Of a stretch of 64,000 nt of DNA, positions 42,221 to 54,326 are shown one piece after another; position 1 is the first letter of the stretch; each line of letters begins with the position of its first letter. Source of the DNA: Delphinapterus leucas. Taxonomy: Eukaryota; Chordata; Mammalia; Artiodactyla; Monodontidae. The notes beneath the pieces were generated by a model. It did no database searches, had not been told where the DNA came from, and was given only the letters and a program-made list of their open reading frames with translations. The translations under genes were made by a program, and so were the position numbers. The DNA lies in contig NW_022097999.1 in the NCBI RefSeq assembly GCF_002288925.2, positions 14,420,654 through 14,484,653 on the forward strand, in the 5' to 3' direction.

Positions 42221-44160
42221 TCACCGCTGGGTGGGCTCTGGTTCCCCTTCTCTGAGCATGAGAGGGCTTTGGCCTGGGGCACATCTCATGGCCTTGATCG
42301 CACAGAATGGGTGCTGGGTGCCTCTAGGGCCACAGTCTTGTCTCTCCAGGGTGGCTTGATGGTCCTACCAGTCCAGCTGGGAGTCTGATGGAGTGCTGCC
42401 TGCTGGGGGCCTTTGGGAATTCCTGCTTCCTGCTCACCTCCCCTTCCCCTCCCCCTTGGTCTCTCTGTCCCTGCTCATCAGCTGTCCCTTCCCTTTTCCC
42501 AGCTCCAAGGCTGTCAGTGTTTGGGGGAGATTATGCAGTGTTGACATTGGAATATGAATTAGGCAAGAGCGATAGCCAAATATTGGAATTAGAGAAAGCA
42601 GGAGCCCAGGCTGGAGTCCAAGAGTGGCTGGAACATCTGTGTCTTGGCTGTTCCAGTTGCCTGACCCCGCTGCCCACCCGAAAACAACTGGTCCCAGAGC
42701 CACAGACAAGTTCGGCTGTAGCCAAGGTGTGGTCCTCCACTTGCCGGCCGAGGGCACAGCTGGGAGTCCCGCAGACCTCAGCCTCATTCTCCCTCTCTGT
42801 CCTGAGGCCCAGGAGGAAGCGGAGGCTTCTGCTGTGATCTGAGGGAGTGAGGGAAAACCCTGCCCAAGGGTCTATCTTTTGTCTGCAGGTCTGAAATCCC
42901 ACCTATAGTGCTCTGTTTCTATTGGTCAGATCTGTATTTGTCAAAATGTGTCTCATGGGACTCAGGTTCTGCAGTATGTTAGGGAAATGTTATGTTGAAG
43001 AGACTTACTACAGGACTTCTCAGAGCCTTTGATAATTTAAGAGGCATTGTGATTCTTTGAAAGGGGGATGGAGTTTGTAGTATTTCCCAAACTTGTTTGA
43101 CGGGTCACCCTTTCCTCTTGCAGAACTTCTGGGACCAGTGGTAACAGATGCGACGCTAGCCTAGCAGCTGCTGGGACCGCTGTGCAGGGGCTGGCACGAG
43201 GCTGGTGGAATTAGAAACAGAGCCAGTTTCCTGCATCCGTAAAATGGAATAGCCGCACCTGCCCTGGGTGTTTGTTTAATTTCTTTTCTGAGTCAAACGA
43301 GAGGCCATTGTGTGTAGAAGTGCGCTGCCAACCGCACGCTCGCGCACATTTCAGGGAGGGTGATGATCGACACAGTTCCTTCTTCGAACTGATCTGATAA
43401 ATGGAGCCTCACTGGCAGTTTGGGGATGATGATCCCTCGGGGGCGTTCCACTTTTCCTCTCCAGGAGGAGGCCATGTTTACCGCAGCAGTTCTCAGTGTG
43501 AGTCCTGTGCCTTTGTTACATGGCAAGTTCAAGGCCAGCTTACCGAGTGGCAGGACGGGAAGACACTAGATTTCAGGGGTTGACTCCTGAGTCCAGTGCT
43601 CTGTCTGAGCCATCACCGTGCCTGTCCCCTGGCACGGGGCAGGGCACCAGAGAGGCAGGTGACGGAGGCATTTCCTGGACCAGCTCTTGAGAGCACCATG
43701 CCCACCACCAGTCCCCCTCCCCACCCCCCATTGCTCCAGCCCTGCCCACACTCCCTGCAGCCCAGCCATGCCTGAGTCTGTTGCTCGAAACACTCCCCGT
43801 CAGGAGGCCTGGATCTCTGAGTGGGACCCTTGCTGTCCAGACAACTTTCTCCCTGTCTTCTTCCTGCAGGGGCTGCTAGGGCAGCATCCCCACCTTTGCC
43901 CATCCCCCTCAGCTGAGGATTGTCTGAATCAGAAGTTAAAAGAGGCCAGGTCCTAGAAGCATTGAGCCACCTCCTCCAATAGACCCAGAGAAAACTCAGT
44001 CATAAAACCGGGGGCCACCTCATTTCTCCTATCTGGCCTCCGTTTCCCCGTCTGTAAGTTGAGGAAGCCCATCTAGCCCTGACAGAATGTCAGTCTATGG
44101 GTTCATTAGCATGTCAACTCCTGGGCTTCCTACTTGTGAAATGCTTCCAGGAATTCCCTG
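42221..44160. other. Intergenic DNA, nothing recognised
   Basis: No gene supported. The longest open frame (149 codons from 42388) has no known domain. AT-rich 42530-42600 (gagattatgcagtgttgaca, gaatatgaattaggcaagag) could be a conserved element. Confidence 0.4.
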
Positions 44161-44586
44161 CCCTCCGTCTGCCCTCAGGTGGGTCCCCATCATATCTCCC
44201 TGTGGGAGGGATTCCAGCAGCCTCTCAAGGTGTCTTCCTGCCCCGCGGGCTTCTCCCAAGTCCACCCACTATGCAGGAACCAGAGATACCTGTCTAGGTT
44301 CTGCTCTTTTCATGTCCCTCTCCTGCTTCCAAACTTGGCATGGCTCCCCACTGCCCCTGGGGAAGGTCTGTGGCCCCAACGCATCTCTTCCACTTCTGCA
44401 CGGAGACCGCTTGGAATTCTCGAACACACTTGGATTTCCACGCTTCCCAGCCTTTGCTCTTGCCGTCCGTTTAAAATGCCTTTCCTCCTCCTTCTGATGA
44501 AATTTGGTGCAACCTGCAAGACCTCACTTCTTCCCCCCGACCTGTCTTTTCTTCTAACCCTCCCTCTAGTGTGGCTGTTTGCATTG
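44161..44586 (-). repeat. L2 LINE (reverse orientation)
   Basis: Reverse L2: ctctcctgcttccaaacttg, catggctccccactgcccct, gtttaaaatgcctttcctcc and gcaacctgcaagacctcact. It is cut on the right by the mariner element. Confidence 0.7.
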
Positions 44587-44772
44587 TATGGATTGGCCAA
44601 AAAGCTCATTCGTTGTTTTCCATAACATGGCTCTAGTAGCACTTAGTTGTCTTAAACTTCATTCGAAACAGTTTTGTTAGATTGTATTGTGACAGCTGTC
44701 ATATCAGTGTGCATTTAAAAAAACACCTTATCCAAACTGGTGAGTTTTTGTGTAGCCATTTCAATATTGAAG

Positions 44773-45775
44773 ATGGAAGAAAAAAAGCAACATTTTCGGC
44801 ATATTATGCTTTATTATTTCAAGAAAGGTAAAAGCTCAACTGAAATGCAAAAAAGGATTTGTGCAGTATACGGAGAAGATGCTGTGACTGATCAAATGTG
44901 TCAAAAGTGGTTTGCGAAGTTTCATGCTGGAGATCTCTTGCTGGACGCTGCTCTGCGGTTGGGTAGACCAGCAGAAGTTGATAGCGATCAAATTGATGGA
45001 TCACATTAATTGAGAACAATCAACGTTATACCACGTGGGAGATAGCTGACATACGCAAAATACCCAAATCAAGTATTGAAAATCATTTGCACCAGCTTGG
45101 TTATGTGAATCGCTTTGATGTTTGGGTTCCACATAAGTGAAAAAACTTTCTGGACCATATTTCCGCATGCGATTCTCTACTGAAACTTAACGAAAATATT
45201 CCGTTTTTAAAACAAATTGTGATGGGTGATGAGAAGTGGATACTGTACAATAATGTGGAACAGAAGAGATCGTGGGGCAAGTGAAATAAACCACCACCAA
45301 CCACACCAAAAGCAGGTCTTCATCCAAAGGAGGTCATGTTGTGTATATGGTGGGATTGGAAGGGAGTCCTCTATTGTTAGCTCCTTCCGGCAAACCAAAC
45401 GATAATTCCAACAGGTACCGCTCCCAGTTAGACCACTTGAAAGCAGCACTTGACGAAAAGCATCTGGAATTAATCAACAGAAAACGCATAATCTCCCATC
45501 AGGATACTGCAAGACGGCATGTTTCTTTGATGACCAGGCAAAAACTGTTACAGCTTGGCTGGGAAGTTCTGGTTCATCTGCTGTATTCACCAGACATTGC
45601 ACCTTCAGGTTTCCATTTGTATCAGTCTTTACAAAATTCTCTTAATGGAAAAAATTTCGATTCCCTGGAAGACTGTAAAAGGCACCTGGAACAGTTCTTT
45701 GCTCAAAAAGATTAAAAGTTTTGGGAAGATGGAATTATGACGTTGCCTGAAAATGGCAGAAGGTAGTGGAACAAA
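44773..45775 (+). pseudogene. Mariner transposase pseudogene
   Basis: Starts MEEKKQHFRHIMLYYFKKGK, the N-terminal helix-turn-helix region of mariner transposases. The reading frame changes at least twice. It passes from the first frame to a second before the GDEKW motif (first catalytic Asp, 45228-45230), and to a third before SHQDTARRH (second Asp, 45503-45505). In-frame stops occur, for example near 45009 and 45282. Spacing between the second and third catalytic positions is the DD34D of mariners, but the third residue (45608-45610) is Gly and not Asp. The protein cannot be active. Confidence 0.92.
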
Positions 45776-45826
45776 AGTGTGAATACGTTGTTCAATAAAG
45801 TTCTTGGTGAAAATGAAAAGTGTGTC

Positions 45827-46016
45827 TTTTTTTTTTTTTTTTTTTTTGCGGTACGTGGGCCTCTCACTGTTGTGGCCTTTCCACTGCGGAGCACAGGCTC
45901 CGGACGCGCAGGCCTAGCCGCTCCGCGGCATGTGGGATCCTCCCGGACCGGGGCGCGAACCCGTGTCCCCTGCATCGGCAGGCGGACTCTCAACCACTGC
46001 GCCACCAGGGAAGCCC
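45827..46016 (-). mobile_element. Short CHR-type SINE nested in the mariner
   Basis: Poly-T of about 21, gcggtacgtgggcctctcac body lacking the catggctcacgggcc segment of sister copies, and head ending gccaccagggaagccc. Flanks gtctttt on both sides. It dates the mariner as older than this SINE insertion. Confidence 0.93.
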
Positions 46017-46079
46017 GAGTCTTTTATTTTTACTTAAAAACCGAAGGAACTTTTTGGCCAACCCAATACTGTAGCTAGC

Positions 46080-46570
46080 AATGTACACGCTTTTCACCTC
46101 CATAAATCTCACTAGAGTACCAGCCATCCTACATACTCCCAAAATATTTGGTGTTTTCTTTAAATTAAAAAACGAATACACACTCTTGTAACTCTGAACC
46201 ACAGCCAAATGGTTCAGAAGGAAAAGTGAAAGTCCCCCCCCTTTCTGATCTTATTGGTCAATCCCACTACTCCGGGGTAATCACTATTAACAGTTTCTCA
46301 TGTTCTTGCACACATATTCATGTGTATATTCAACATATATGGATGCACCCAAATCTAGTTAACTAGACTTCATTGTGGGACTTTCCTACTCTATACTGCG
46401 ACAAATAATGCTGCAACGACCAGCTTCAGATCCAAATATTTCTGTAGGCGGAGTCTTAGAAATGGGATTGCTGCACCACAGGGCACGTGCATTTATAATT
46501 TTAATGGATACTGCCAAACTATCTTCAGAAAAGGTTGAGCCATTTACATCTCCCAGCAACAGTCTTGCAC
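46080..46570 (-). repeat. Probable old L1 fragment (reverse orientation)
   Basis: Resembles a reversed L1 3' UTR: ggtaatcactattaacagtt, gctgcaacgaccagcttcag, gtcttagaaatgggattgct and actgccaaactatcttcag. Confidence 0.6.
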
Positions 46571-47699
46571 TGATGTTTAAATGTCTGGTTCCCTCATTTA
46601 AGAATAAGGCCTGGGTCTCCTTTATCACAGTGTCCCTGACATAGTAGCCTCAACAAATGCTTCTTGAGTGAATCGAGGGGTTGACAAGCCCTGGCCCACT
46701 TCCCAAAGAAAAGTGGAAGCCTTTCTGTCCCTAAGAAATCTGTGAAATCAACTGTGGGACCAGGAGGACTTGATTCATTGCACTCAGCTCTCTGAAATGC
46801 AAGGAATCCTGAGGAGTCCTGGGTACTTCTTTGTAAGTGGCGAGTGTGTGGTTTTTGTCTTCCAAGCCGGCCTCACGATCTAGGTTGCCATGGCAATTCT
46901 TGAGCAGGGCAGCCTTTTCCCTTCCCTCCATCTTGCGAACCTTGGTTGCCATAACAACCATTGGTCCACTCCTCTTCCCCTAACCCTTCCATAGGGCCAC
47001 CAGCTTCCCTGTGTGGGCCCCAGCATTCTCAGGAGTGGCCCTCATGTCACTTTGACCCCACGTATCTTGATACCCTCTTGAGAGGAGATCTGAGTGGGGC
47101 CACTCCTGGGGAGGGATGGAGCAGAAAGCAGCATGGCTGTTGCGAAGGGGAGAGGACCCAGGTGAAGGAAGAGTGAGGGCCTTGCTCCTTTCAAGCCCAG
47201 TAGGGTCACTGTTGCCTGCTGACCAGAGGATGAGGTTCAGGGGTGGCTTGGGGGATCAATGAGCTACAGGCTGTGTGGCCGAGCATGCTTCTTCATCACT
47301 CCCATTTTAGGTGGCAGAGCAGGTGGAGCAGATGCCACTGACCCAGCCCTCTGGGAGTCCTCAGACTTGGGGGAAGCAGGAGGCCTGGACCATGGAAGCC
47401 ACTCAAGGGCCCTGCCAAGAGCGCCTTGGAGTTCCTTACAGTCTTTTTTAGAATGCCTGGAATAGAGTCCTGAGGAGGTAGAACGCTGTGCATTTATTAA
47501 TATGATGGGATACTCTGTGGCCAAATTAAAGAAGGACATTTGAGGATTCTGTTGACACTTGGAAAAGTACTGCTAAGAGAAAAAAGCAAGACCCAGATTA
47601 CTGTGTGGATACTGACTGCAGCTATATAATACCAGTATGGATGTCCCAGAGCCTAGATTTGGAGGAAGGTAAAATAAATGCAAATATAGTTTCCCTATA
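46571..47699. other. Intergenic DNA, nothing recognised
   Basis: No supported gene or repeat. A short L2-like end (tccctgacatagtagcctca) lies near 46630. Confidence 0.4.
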
Positions 47700-48310
47700 C
47701 CTGCTTCTCCTCCAGCATTTCCCCATCTCTGTGGACAGTCTTGCCACCGGCTCTGTTGCCCAAATCGGAAACCTGGGATTCAAACTAGACTCCTCCCACT
47801 CCCCTCATGCTCCGTTCCTATTAGTCACAGGTCCTATTGATTCTACCTTTGAGTAGTTTTCATGTTTATTCCCCCTCACTTGGTGACTGCCTTTGCTCTA
47901 GTTCACTTCCTTGCCATTTCTCATGTGGAAACCATTGTCGTAACCCCAAGTGGGTCTCTTTCCTCCCAGGTGTGTCCGCCCCCTACTGCTTCAGCACACC
48001 TGCCATGTTGCTCCCCAAGTGGCCCATCTGGTCATGTGGCTCCTCTCCTTCATGCCCCCTGCTTGCTCCAGGATCAAGGACAAACTTCTTGACACACTTA
48101 AGGCCCTTCATGACCCACTTCTGTGGCCCCTGTCCAGCCTCTCCTCCCTTGAGCTTGCTTCCAGCCACGAGAAGCTGTAGGCAGTTCACTTCCATTCCTC
48201 TTGCCTGTGAACCCATCCTCTCTGCCAGGAATACCTTTCCCTGCCTCAGCTGCCTGGTCAACTCCTATCCACCTTTGAGATTGAGCTCAAGACATTCCAA
48301 GATGATAGAA
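47700..48310 (-). repeat. L2 LINE (reverse orientation)
   Basis: Reverse L2: gttgcccaaatcggaaacct, gtcacaggtcctattgattc, cacttaaggcccttcatgac and cctgcctcagctgcctggtc. Confidence 0.75.
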
Positions 48311-48993
48311 GGAAGATGTCTCCACTCCAGTCACCCCCTGGAAACTGTACAGAAACCACCAGGAGAATTGGAACAGAAACCTGAATTTTGTCTTTGATGG
48401 AGTTAGGAGACATCTATACTCCTCGATCTCAGTACATGGAGGGGGAAAGCTGCTAGAGGAGGGATAAGTGACTTAGCAGAGAGGAGGAGTGTCAAACCTC
48501 CATACCCACGGGTGGGAAAGGCACTGAGGAGAAGGAAGCTGATTTCCTCTACAGTAACCCGAAGAGGGTCAGGGATTGAAGGCACCAGTGCCACAGGAAG
48601 TGGGACGGAGATAGGGGCTCACCACAGGGAGGTAGTTTGAAAACCTAGGTAAGGAGCAGGTAGACCTCTGAGTCCTCAGCTTCATTCTGTGTAGCCAGGT
48701 GACTGTCCCCCTCACTCCCATGAGAGATCAGAGGCTCTGGTCTTGGGGAGGCCAGATGTATATAAGGAGAGGGGTAAGGAGTTCTACTAAATTCAGGGGG
48801 ACTGAGTCTGCAGATAAACTGAGAGACTCCCAGCACCCTTCTTCCACTGAACTCAAGAGCACCAGAATCAGACCTATATTGGCATTCCAGCCTCAACCCC
48901 ACAAAGAGATAGAAGAATATTTCTCTGGAGAAACTAAACAACCCCAAAGAAATGACGAATAGATGCTTACATTCAACTTCTCTGACTGGCCTT
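48311..48993. other. Intergenic DNA, nothing recognised
   Basis: No supported feature. Confidence 0.4.
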
Positions 48994-49008
48994 TTGGTGT
49001 CTACTCTT

Positions 49009-49783
49009 TTTTTGTTTTTAATTTTATTGCAGTACAGTTGATTTACAATGTTGTGTTAATTTCTGCTGTACAGCAAAGTGATGCAGTTATATTCAATACA
49101 TATATATATTCTTTTTCATATTCTTTTCCATTATGGTTTATCACAGAATACTGAATATATTTCCCTGTGCTATACAGTAGGACCTTGTGGTTTATCCATC
49201 CTATATATTATAGTTTGCCTCTGCTAATCCCAAACTCCCAATCCATCCCTTCCTCACCCCCTCCCTCTTGGAAACCACAAGTCCGTTCTCTATATCTGTG
49301 AGTCTCTTTTTGTTTTGTAGATACGTTGATTGTGTTGTATTTTAGATTCTACATATGAGTGATATCATATGGTATTTGTCTTTTTTTTATGACTTTGTTC
49401 ACATAGTATGATAATCTGTAGGTCCAACCATGTTGCTGCAAATGGCATTATTTCATTTTTTTTAATGGCTGAGTAATATTCCATTTTATATACATACATA
49501 TATATACACACACACACACACACACATATGTATACACACACACACACCCCCCACATCTTCTTTATCCATTCATTGGTTGATGGACATTTAGGTTGTTTCC
49601 ATGTCTTGGCTATTGTAAATAGTGCTTCTGTGAACATAAGGGTACATGTATCTTTTTGAATTATAGTTTTGTCTGGGTATATGCCCAAGAGTGGGATTGC
49701 TGGATCATATGGTAACCCTAATTTTAGTTTTTTGAGGAACCTCCATATTGTTTTCCATAGTGGCTGCACCAACTTACATTCCC
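49009..49783 (-). mobile_element. Young 5'-truncated L1 with internal microsatellite
   Basis: On the minus strand it holds the ORF2p C-terminus (motifs [34 protein letters not shown]) and the 3' UTR. It is flanked by a perfect 15-bp target duplication ttggtgtctactctt (48994-49008 and 49784-49798). A (CA)n/(TA)n tract at about 49490-49550 expands the frame between the WIKKMW and MEYYSAIKK motifs while keeping it open. Confidence 0.93.
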
Positions 49784-49859
49784 TTGGTGTCTACTCTTAC
49801 ATGTGAACACACAGCCGAAAATCACTGACATCCGAGGGACACTTTCCCTCATTTTTCCC

Positions 49860-51120
49860 TGAGGAAAATATGAACCAAGAGGAAATGGAGATTATTCAGT
49901 GAGCAGGACATAAGGTCAGAGAAACCATAATTGATATACTTAGATAAAAGGACATTTTGCACCCATGGAAAAATAATGGGGTGGAATAAAAAGGGAATAA
50001 TCAAAACAAGATAGAAAAATTTTTAAAAATCAAGAGTTTGAAGATGAAGTCAAGGAACTGTCTCTGGAAATATATATAGACAGACCAAGAGATGGGCTAA
50101 AGAAGAAACAGGAGAGAAAGCATAAAAAATTAAGGGATCAGTCCAGGGGGTATGACATTCAGCTAATTGAGTTCTAGAAACAAGAGAAAGGAGGAAATGA
50201 AATTGTCAAAGAAATAATACAAGAAAATTTCCTAGTATTAAAGGACACAGGTTTCAAGATGGTAAGGTCCACTGAGTATCCACCTCAATGAATGAAAAAA
50301 TACCTGCATCCAAGCTCATCAGTATATTTCAGATGCAGAGATAAAGGGCAGTTCTTCAAAGTTCGTGGAGAGGGTTGGGATTAGGATGAGGTGAATGAGG
50401 CACTTGCCTTGTGTGCAAAATTTAAGGGGGGGCACCAAAAAACTCAGTGATCAAGATAAAAAATTGGTGCACTATTTTAAAAATTAAAAATAATGCAAAA
50501 TAATCTATGAGGAACAAAATAGTAAAATTTAAAATAAAGACAAGAATGACAGGGCTGGGGTTAGATGAGGCAAGCGAGGTTCCTGTTTTTATTTGAGATG
50601 AACATCTTATTCAGCATGATTTTTTCACATTACCTTTGATTTTAAAAATATGCATTAAATATTATATATCTTGAGCATTGAATTTTTTGGCACTCCCTTA
50701 AATTTTGCACTAGAGGTGAGTGCTTCACTCACCTCACCCTGGTCCCAGCCGTGCACGCAAAGGATGGAAATAGCAATGGCATCAATCTTCTCAACAGCAG
50801 CATTGGAAGTTTGAAGACAATGGAACCAGTGTGTTTAAAAATTCTAACTGAAAACGTTTTTCTATCTAACATTCCATACGAACCCAGGCTATTAATTAAA
50901 TGTGATGGTGAAATGAAGACTTTTCTAGGCATACAATATCTTAAAATAACTTGCCCTCCCATGTAACTTTTCTCATGATACTACTGAAGGATGTGCTCAA
51001 CTAAAACTAGGTAGCCAAGAAAGAAGATGTGGGATCCAGGAATAGGAACCCCACCCCAGGAGAGAAAAGGGAAGGGAGTTCCTTAGTAATGGGTAAGGGA
51101 ATATCAGGAAAACAGCTGTG
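49860..51120 (+). repeat. Probable L1M 5'-region fragment
   Basis: Forward text resembling old L1 upstream sequence: gaaattgtcaaagaaataat, gaaaatttcctagtattaaa, gcatcaatcttctcaacagc, gaagtttgaagacaatggaa and gaagacttttctaggcatac. It is split by the MITE at 50373-50750. Confidence 0.55.
50373..50750. mobile_element. MITE with ~56-bp terminal inverted repeats
   Basis: The left end (ggttgggattaggatgaggt...aatttaaggg) is the approximate inverse of the right end (cccttaaattttgcactaga...cctggtcccagcc), with about 44 of 56 positions pairing in my alignment. A third, partial copy of the left end (gctggggttagatgaggcaa) lies inside at about 50553-50580. No transposase. It interrupts an L1M fragment. 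Family not identified. Confidence 0.7.
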
Positions 51121-51610
51121 TCTTGGCCCAGGGAGCATCTAGACCTGATCAGCAGGGTACCTGAAGACTCTAAGGGGTAAGGGAGTTTGTCCCCAGGAAA
51201 ATAAATGATACAGACAAATTATCTGACAGGTTTGGTCATGTGGAAAATTACATAGAGGGCATGGGCAAATTTAGTCAATTGTTTTTAAAAAAAGAAGCCT
51301 AAGTTGATGAAAAAATGAGGTAATTATTAACAGGAAAATCAAAAAAGAAAGGAAATAGAATCATACTCTATAGTGAAGGTGTAGAATCAGGATTTAAAAA
51401 ATTGAGCTTTAAGTATTTTGGGAGGATGGGGGAGGAGAAGAGAGAATGGAAGAAAAGCTTCTAGCCCATTAAGATGTTGACCAATGTTTAAGATGATGAC
51501 TCAAGAGATTGAAGAATACATGTGTTATTTAGAAAGTGGGAGGTATATAACAGAGGAAACGGCTTCAGGAAAACAAGGTGAGAAAGATGGGGTAGGGAAT
51601 AGAGAAGAAG
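51121..51610. other. A-rich intergenic DNA
   Basis: Possibly more of the old L1. No confident match and no gene. Confidence 0.4.
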
Positions 51611-51624
51611 AGACTGCTACTTTC

Positions 51625-51956
51625 TTTTTAAATTTATTTTATTTTAATTTATTCATTTTTGGCTGCGTTGGGTCTTCGCTGCTGCATGTGGGCTTTCTTT
51701 ATTTGAGACGAGCGGGGGCTACTCTTCCTTGTGGTGCACGGGCTTCTCATTGCAGTGGCTTCTCTTGTTGTGGAGCACGGGCTCTAGGCGCATGGGCTCA
51801 GTAGTTGTGGCTCGTGGGCTCTGGAGCGCAGGCTCAGTAGTTGTAGCGCACGGGCTTAGTCTCTCTGCGGCATGTGGGATCTTCCTGGACCAGGGCTCGA
51901 ACCCGTGTCCCCTGCATTGGCAGGCGGATTCTTAACCACTGTGCCAGGGAAGCCCC
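51625..51956 (-). mobile_element. Long CHR-type SINE
   Basis: A/T-rich tail, ggctgcgttgggtcttcgct start, head ending ctgtgccagggaagcccc with a short deletion in the head. Flanks agactgctactttc are duplicated perfectly (51611-51624 and 51958-51971). Confidence 0.93.
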
Positions 51957-52069
51957 AAGACTGCTACTTTCAGTTGTAAGCCTTTTAGCAGTATTTGGCT
52001 TTTCAAAAGATTTACAGGTAATACTTTGTTTAAACAAACAAACAAACAAAAAATTAAGAAATTGATTTG

Positions 52070-52200
52070 GTTCATGTTCTTCCTCTGTGAAGACTTCCCT
52101 GACCACCCAGGCATCCCGAGCCCTGCCCTCTGGGAGCCACTTGAGCACTTGTCCTCAGCAAGGGTTCAGGAAGTGTTCTTGGAGAGTAAGTGAATGAATT
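52070..52200 (-). repeat. L2 LINE 3' end (reverse orientation)
   Basis: Reads tgaagacttccctgaccacc, cttgagcacttgtcctcagc and gagagtaagtgaatgaattc. Confidence 0.6.
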
Positions 52201-52399
52201 CCTTTAAAAAAATTGGTTAAGTTCAGATGAATTGAAAAAAAAAAAAAAACAAACTTTGGAAGAGGTTAAACTGTGAAAGCCACACTAACATTAAAGGAGA
52301 TTTGTCTTTCATTAGCTGTCACAGGTGCTAATGACACATTTTGTTTTTCCATTTTTGGGGGTGGGATGGGGTTGGTTGAGGTCACAGGGTGGATAGAAG

Positions 52400-52605
52400 C
52401 AGGTTGGGAGTTAGAGACAGACATGCTTGGGTCCCAGCTACCTTACAGTTATCTCGTCTCCCTGAACCTCAGCTTCCTCGTGTGGACAGTGGGGAGGATA
52501 ATAGAGTTAAACTACTTTGTCAGGTTGTTGTTAAGGGTGAGGGGAATATAGGCGAAGTGCTGAGCACATAGTAGAGGCTGGTTAAATGGTGGATGGTTTT
52601 ATGAA
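52400..52605 (+). repeat. MIR SINE
   Basis: Forward MIR: ttgggtcccagctaccttac, gtctccctgaacctcagctt, gtggacagtggggaggataa and gtgctgagcacatagtagag. Confidence 0.75.
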
Positions 52606-52929
52606 GCTGCGGGGTATTCAGTGACAGCGGCTCTTCCTTTGACCCCACTTCCTGAACTCCTGTCCTTACAGGACCTCCGAGAAGCTCTGGCCTCTGTGTC
52701 AGACGCCCCCGGACACCGACCCTGGGCTCAGTGTGGGCAGACCATATATTAGCAGAGTGGTTCAGAGCATCTACACATTTTCAGGGACATCTGAGTCATT
52801 CCATTCTAGGAGCTGTGCTGACATGGTTTCAGTGGCTTTGCCTGGTCTCTAAACAAAACTTATTTAGGTGGGAACAGATTCAACTTGAGGTTTCCATGAT
52901 TTTCACATGACCTTTAAATACCCAAGATT

Positions 52930-53760
52930 TGCAGTTTCCTTCTTTCTCTAATGAAAGTCTGGATCATCTTGGAAAAAAGAAACTTAATTCAATGCTGTGG
53001 CCCTGCCTCTGTCCTAGCTTCCCTCTCTCCATTTCACTGGCCCCACCTACCAGCTTCCCCACCGTGGGCCTCCATCCATCTACGCTCTGCTCCGTGGGAA
53101 CTGCTCACTTGGAAATCACCAGGCACCTCCCACCGGCCACAGCCCGAGACCTTGTACAAGTTCCTTCTACTGGCTGCATTTAACCCCTTTCTTGAAATGT
53201 TCTCCTGCCTTGGCTTTTGGACACGAGTCTCCTTATTGGTTTATTATTATTATTTTTTTAACTTGTTTGTCTTCGGTCTTGATTCTGTGATCATCCCCTT
53301 AGGCCCAGACCTTTCTTTTCTTTCACTTTATTTCCTTGATTCTTGGAGACTTTAACAATCGCCTCTATCTGGATTATTCCCTTAGCTCTCTCCCCATTCA
53401 ATTTCAGTCTGTCCCTGGAGTTCTACTCTTGAGTCTCCAGTGGACTTCTGGACATTTCCCCTGAGCTGTCTTGATGTTACCTCACCCCTTAGATAGACCG
53501 TGCCATCTGTCCCAAACCCCCATCTTCTAACTTCCCTGTCTTGGTCAAAGGCTCTTGAAACCCTAGAGTTATTCTTTGCTCCTCTCTCTTTCATTCCTCT
53601 CCCCCCTGCCCCTACTTCCCCTCTTCAGCTTTACTTCTTCAGCCAGCCCTCTGATCTCATCAGGGTGGCCTCTGCGCTGTCCCCAAACATATGGTCACTC
53701 CTCTGTTATGCCTGTAACGTCTGCAAGGGCAAACTGTCATAGTCGCATTTTTCTAAAAGA
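52930..53760 (-). repeat. L2 LINE, longer copy (reverse orientation)
   Basis: Reverse L2 text over about 800 bp: ggccctgcctctgtcctagc, tgtctttccat-type blocks, gacttctggacatttcccct, cttgatgttacctcacccc and cccccatcttctaacttccc. It spans more of the element than the other L2 copies here. Confidence 0.65.
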
Positions 53761-54326
53761 GAGTCTTAGTGTTAGCCAATTACATATTCTCGTGGAGTCC
53801 AAGAATGGTGCAAAGCATCCTTTGTCCCAATGAGTCAGCCACCAGTCTCCTCAAACTGAGCCACAGGCAGTGTGTTGCTTTATCACTGTGAAGAAGACCT
53901 GTCCCTGGGGGGCTGGGGCGGGTGGCCTCTTCTTGGCATCAACTTGACTAGAGATGTGTGTGGGGGGGAAAGTGGTTCTGCAAGGTTCAGAGCTCAGCTC
54001 TCTCTTGAGTCCCAGCTCCACCCTGCAGGGGGACTGTTAGAGCCTTAAGTATTTAAATTCTCCAAATTCTTAGAGCATGTCTAAGAGAAATCAGTTATTC
54101 TCTCACTTCTCTGATGCATTATTATGCTAACAAAGTCTCTGTCTTTTTACTTAATCTTGCCAAGGAGACTCTCTCCTCAAGGGTGGGGAGAGGATGAACT
54201 TTCCATCCTGCCATGGAACTCATATTCATCCCCACTTGTATCTTTGTTTATGCCGGTCATCTATCCAAGATATTTACTTCTCTCCCATCTAGGGAGTCAC
54301 AATTTGCCTATTCTCCAAGATAGAGA
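53761..54326. other. Intergenic DNA, nothing recognised
   Basis: No supported feature. Confidence 0.4.

Larger units (their letters stand above)
44589..46066 (+). mobile_element. Tc1/mariner-type DNA transposon with nested SINE
   Basis: Terminal inverted repeats tggattggccaaaaagctc (left) and the reverse of ttgggttggccaaaaagttc (right), each bordered by a TA dinucleotide (44587-44588, 46067-46068). Removing the SINE leaves about 1.29 kb, the usual mariner length. It encodes the decayed transposase described separately. It belongs to the mariner lineage known from cattle genomes as far as I can tell from protein text. Confidence 0.93.

Noticed and set aside
42388..42837. 149-codon open frame
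   Set aside because: No recognisable domain, no splice context and ordinary intergenic composition. Chance is sufficient.
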